64,000 bases of DNA from Lanius collurio. Lineage: Eukaryota; Chordata; Aves; Passeriformes; Laniidae. The stretch is from the NCBI GenBank assembly GCA_020086605.1, contig JACBWW010000004.1, forward strand, positions 36,195,322 to 36,259,321, given 5' to 3'. Within the stretch, counting starts at the first letter, position 1, and the number at the start of each line of letters is the position of its first letter. A model generated the notes under the pieces. That model was not told where the DNA came from. It searched no databases and saw only the letters and a program-made list of their open reading frames with translations. Positions 61,466 to 64,000 of the stretch are shown here, one piece after another. The translations under genes were made by a program, and so were the position numbers.

Positions 61466-61485
61466 AAAAAAAAAAAAAAAAAAAA
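61466..61485 (+). repeat. Poly(A)20 tract
   Basis: Uninterrupted A20 after a GGAGGAGGAGGGG purine run, followed by GCTTT. Confidence 0.95.
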
Positions 61486-62764
61486 GCTTTTTAAGAACAT
61501 GATCACTGCTCCAGGATTTAGGAATAAGGGAAACTTCAGACTGCAGAAAATCCATAGCTGGTAAGAATATGTGCATATAGTACCACACTGGGCATTAGAA
61601 GTTTTGATCAGCATCTCTTACTTACATGCATCCCCACAGTACTAATTGCCCACAAAGTAAGGCTTTAAAATGAAAATATAAACCAGCTTCTACAGTGAAG
61701 GCTATTTTAAAACAATATCCACTTATGAAAAAAGATCTATTGGTACTCAAATCTGCTTTCTCACTTCACAGAGAATTTGTGCCACAAGTCAGTTTGAGGA
61801 GACAAATTCTAGGTTAATGAACAAGAAACACACTTGCAATCCAGTGCTTACTAACAGTGACTGAAACAAGTTAGTCTATGCTAAAACGTCAACACTAAGA
61901 TTCTTCTGAACAAATGCATTATTTTCAAATGTTGCCAAGGCAATGTTTTACATCTGAAATTCTACACTTTGATTCTACAACCAGCAACAGCAACTAAGTA
62001 ACAAATCCAGCTGGGATGAGATGCTACCAAAATTCTGCATAGCTGGCAGGTTGAAAACCCATCTCTTTCATTTCAGTACAATTTCTTGGCTTACAAAGAC
62101 TCAGAGGAACAGATTCCCACCCCACCATTTTCAAACACTGTGAAACATTAAGAATTTGGTTACCAGAGTAAGAGTTTGAAATACAGCCAAGCACAGTCTG
62201 TCCCCAAGGACAAGGTCACAGGAAGAACAGAATACTATAAACTATTGTAGAAGGAATGACAAAAAGGTTTATATCTTAAAATTAATACCCTAGCTGTCAA
62301 AGCAATACACCACCATTATCCTAGTCTTTGAAAAGTAAAGGAGCCAATTAAAACCTGTTAGCAGGGATTTCCAAAATCATACTCTGCAACTCATAAACAA
62401 TCCTTTCAAACACACAAGAGGTACATGCCACCCATCTTGACCCACAAAGAACCAAGCAAAACAAGACATTGGAACAGCTCATCAAGATGGGCCAAGCAAC
62501 AGAATTGACAACAGGCTCCTCCTGCAGTTTTCGGCTGAGTTTCAGCCAGCTTAGCTGCAGGATGTCACCCAACCACCCATGTCCACCTGCTTCCTCAGCA
62601 TCTGTTTGCCAATTGCTTTTCAGGCAGCTCAGGAAGCTGACCCAGCAGCTTCTTCCTTGTTTGAGTCTTCATTGCAGAGTTAGAGGTTAGCTACACAAGC
62701 AGACCTCACCCACACCATCACCACACATTGAGCAAGGCAATCAAAGGGAAGCAGCGAGAGCTCC

Positions 62765-62957
62765 TGATGGCGACCATACAAAGAGACGGGACTCCATAGA
62801 TTGCTCATATGAAGGCCGATTATTGATTCCTCTAGCTGTGCTTATATACCCTTGTATTATATAACAAGTAATATTTGCCAAGTGATATTGCTTAACATGT
62901 GCCTCATACTAACTAACACAGGTATGCCTAGAATGCACTAACACAGCATATTTCTCA
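62765..62957 (-). mobile_element. Probable endogenous retroviral LTR
   Basis: On the minus strand the block begins TGAGAAATATGCTGTG just after a purine-rich stretch (GGCAAAGAGAAGCGGGA, 62962-62978) that looks like a polypurine tract. It then has a TATA-like TATATAAGC (62840-62848 on the plus strand) and, about 15 nt further, CAATAATCGGCC, which could hold a variant polyadenylation signal. It ends with GGTCGCCATCA. This order (PPT, TG, TATA, AATAA-like, CA) is that of a short avian ERV LTR. Family and exact ends are unresolved. Confidence 0.4.
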
Positions 62958-63338
62958 AAATCCCGCTTCTCTTTGCCAAGGCTTGAGGCCTAGCGAATCC
63001 ACTCCTGTCATGAGCTGAACAGTACTACCAGTACTGTTCTCTAGGCCCTGCAGGCCCACAAGCTCCCAGCCAGCGACCAGAGCAGCAGCAATTCTTATGG
63101 CAGCAGCCTGGTCTTGGAGCAACTCAAGCTGACCACGGGGCTCAACTGTATCTTCAACATACAGTTCCACAAGACTGCCAATTTCCCTTCTGTTGCACCA
63201 GCACTGGAATTCATATGACCAAAGCAGTCTCTGGAGCATAAATAGCCCCAAGTGACTTATTTTCTGCAAGACACACTCCTTAACCAGACCAACATCAGTG
63301 TCATCGTAACAAGGAAAAGCAAGACAAAAGCTCTCCAT
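62955..63338 (-). pseudogene. Open frame next to the LTR, possible retroviral 3' internal remnant
   Basis: A 127-codon minus-strand frame that ends in the polypurine tract and stops just inside the LTR-like block. Its latter part is rich in Leu, Gln, Ala and Val with little hydrophobic clustering, and no conserved env or gag motif was recognised. Another minus-strand frame (63430-63774) lies upstream in a different phase. Position suggests decayed internal retroviral sequence, but composition alone cannot prove it and it may be non-coding. Confidence 0.25.
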
Positions 63339-64000
63339 CTACCTTTTCTTTCTTTCCGCACCAAACTTCTACATCAGAAAGCCATGATGTAAAAACACAC
63401 ACCCACTCTTGGGACTGAAGGCATCTCATTTATAAACTGACACCATGTGAGAGTGTCAGCAAACTGATTCCAGGGCAAAGAAACATGAAGGCTCTGGAGG
63501 TTAGAGTGAACACCCAAGGTGAAGAACCAGTCCACCAAACGGAGTGTTCTAGATCAAAATCTAGGAACCAACACCAAGTCACAGAGCCCCAAAAGTTTTG
63601 CCATAGATCTGTGTCTACCAGGACCAAAAGACTGAGGTAATGAGTTTGTATCAGGACAGGTAACTTGCCTTTAAGCACACCTGTAAGTTGACAGGAGTAC
63701 ACATCCCTTTCTGCCATGATGCACAAAGACTGGGTTGGACACATAGGACCGCTGAGGGCAGGAACAAACCGCAAGACATCCTAACAACAATCCCTTGTTC
63801 AACTACTGACAGGGTAGCAGCTTCTTCCAGCAGAGCAGTGACCCTTCACTGCCCTATCCTTGCTGCTTCTCTCTCCTGTTAGAGATCTGACTCGTGAGCC
63901 ATGCTGAATCCATGCTGTGGGGGTGAAGAGCTCTTTGGCAGATGGGACTGAGACAGCAGGAATAGTAGGCATATACACCTCTTTCAAGAAAAAAAAAATT

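Larger units (their letters stand above)
60331..64000. other. Upstream intergenic region
   Basis: No gene recognised. Contains an A16 run (60878-60893), an A20 run (61466-61485) and a probable retroviral remnant near 62.77-63.34 kb. ORFs of up to 127 codons on the minus strand are discussed with that remnant. The neighbouring gene expected from human synteny (TTC17 side, with the MIR129-2/MIR670 locus between) is not seen. Confidence 0.7.

Noticed and set aside
60331..64000. miR-129-2 or miR-670 precursor, expected upstream of HSD17B12 from human synteny
   Set aside because: Neither the miR-129 mature sequence nor its complement was seen by eye.
1..64000. CRISPR arrays, operons, tRNA or rRNA genes
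   Set aside because: None visible; the window is a vertebrate intron-rich locus.

Overview
This window is vertebrate nuclear DNA, almost certainly from a bird. A 5'-truncated LINE sits at about 20.98-21.36 kb. Its minus-strand 3' end is a repeat of the octamer ATTCTATG, the hallmark of avian CR1. The rest is AT-rich intronic DNA with sharp GC-rich CpG clusters, and there are no bacterial-style gene arrays.

The window carries one protein-coding gene that I can support, on the minus strand: HSD17B12 (very-long-chain 3-oxoacyl-CoA reductase / 17-beta-hydroxysteroid dehydrogenase 12). Seven coding exons can be placed to the base: 39527-39573, 34982-35057, 21656-21766, 17125-17189, 16123-16167, 5913-5947 and 1-28. 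The last is cut by the window edge. All have AG/GT junctions and splice into one continuous reading frame. The frame corresponds to roughly residues 54-187 of the ~312-residue human protein. It holds the TGxxxGxG dinucleotide-binding motif and the NNVG motif. The catalytic Tyr/Lys exon and the C-terminus lie beyond position 1. Exon numbers assume one upstream coding exon. That exon, with the N-terminal membrane segment, is not visible. It most likely falls in the 352-base N gap (59557-59908) inside a CpG island at about 59.35-60.33 kb.

Layout: 1-5.9 kb is the end of exon 8 and intron 7; 5.9-16.1 kb intron 6; 16.2-17.1 kb intron 5; 17.2-21.7 kb intron 4, with an intragenic CpG island beside exon 5 and the CR1; 21.8-35.0 kb intron 3; 35.1-39.5 kb intron 2; 39.6 to about 59.6 kb intron 1, with an LTR-like block near 53.2-54.1 kb and a small CpG cluster at 58.6 kb; 59.35-60.3 kb the presumed promoter; 60.3-64 kb upstream intergenic DNA with a probable endogenous retroviral 3' end and LTR near 62.8-63.3 kb.

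I saw no convincing new multi-gene system. The points most worth following are the intragenic CpG island with an RFX-type X-box next to exon 5, the exon-1 assembly gap, a pair of abutting hairpins followed by AATAAA at 779-834, and a cluster of AP-1 heptamers that reaches into the exon 7 donor site.
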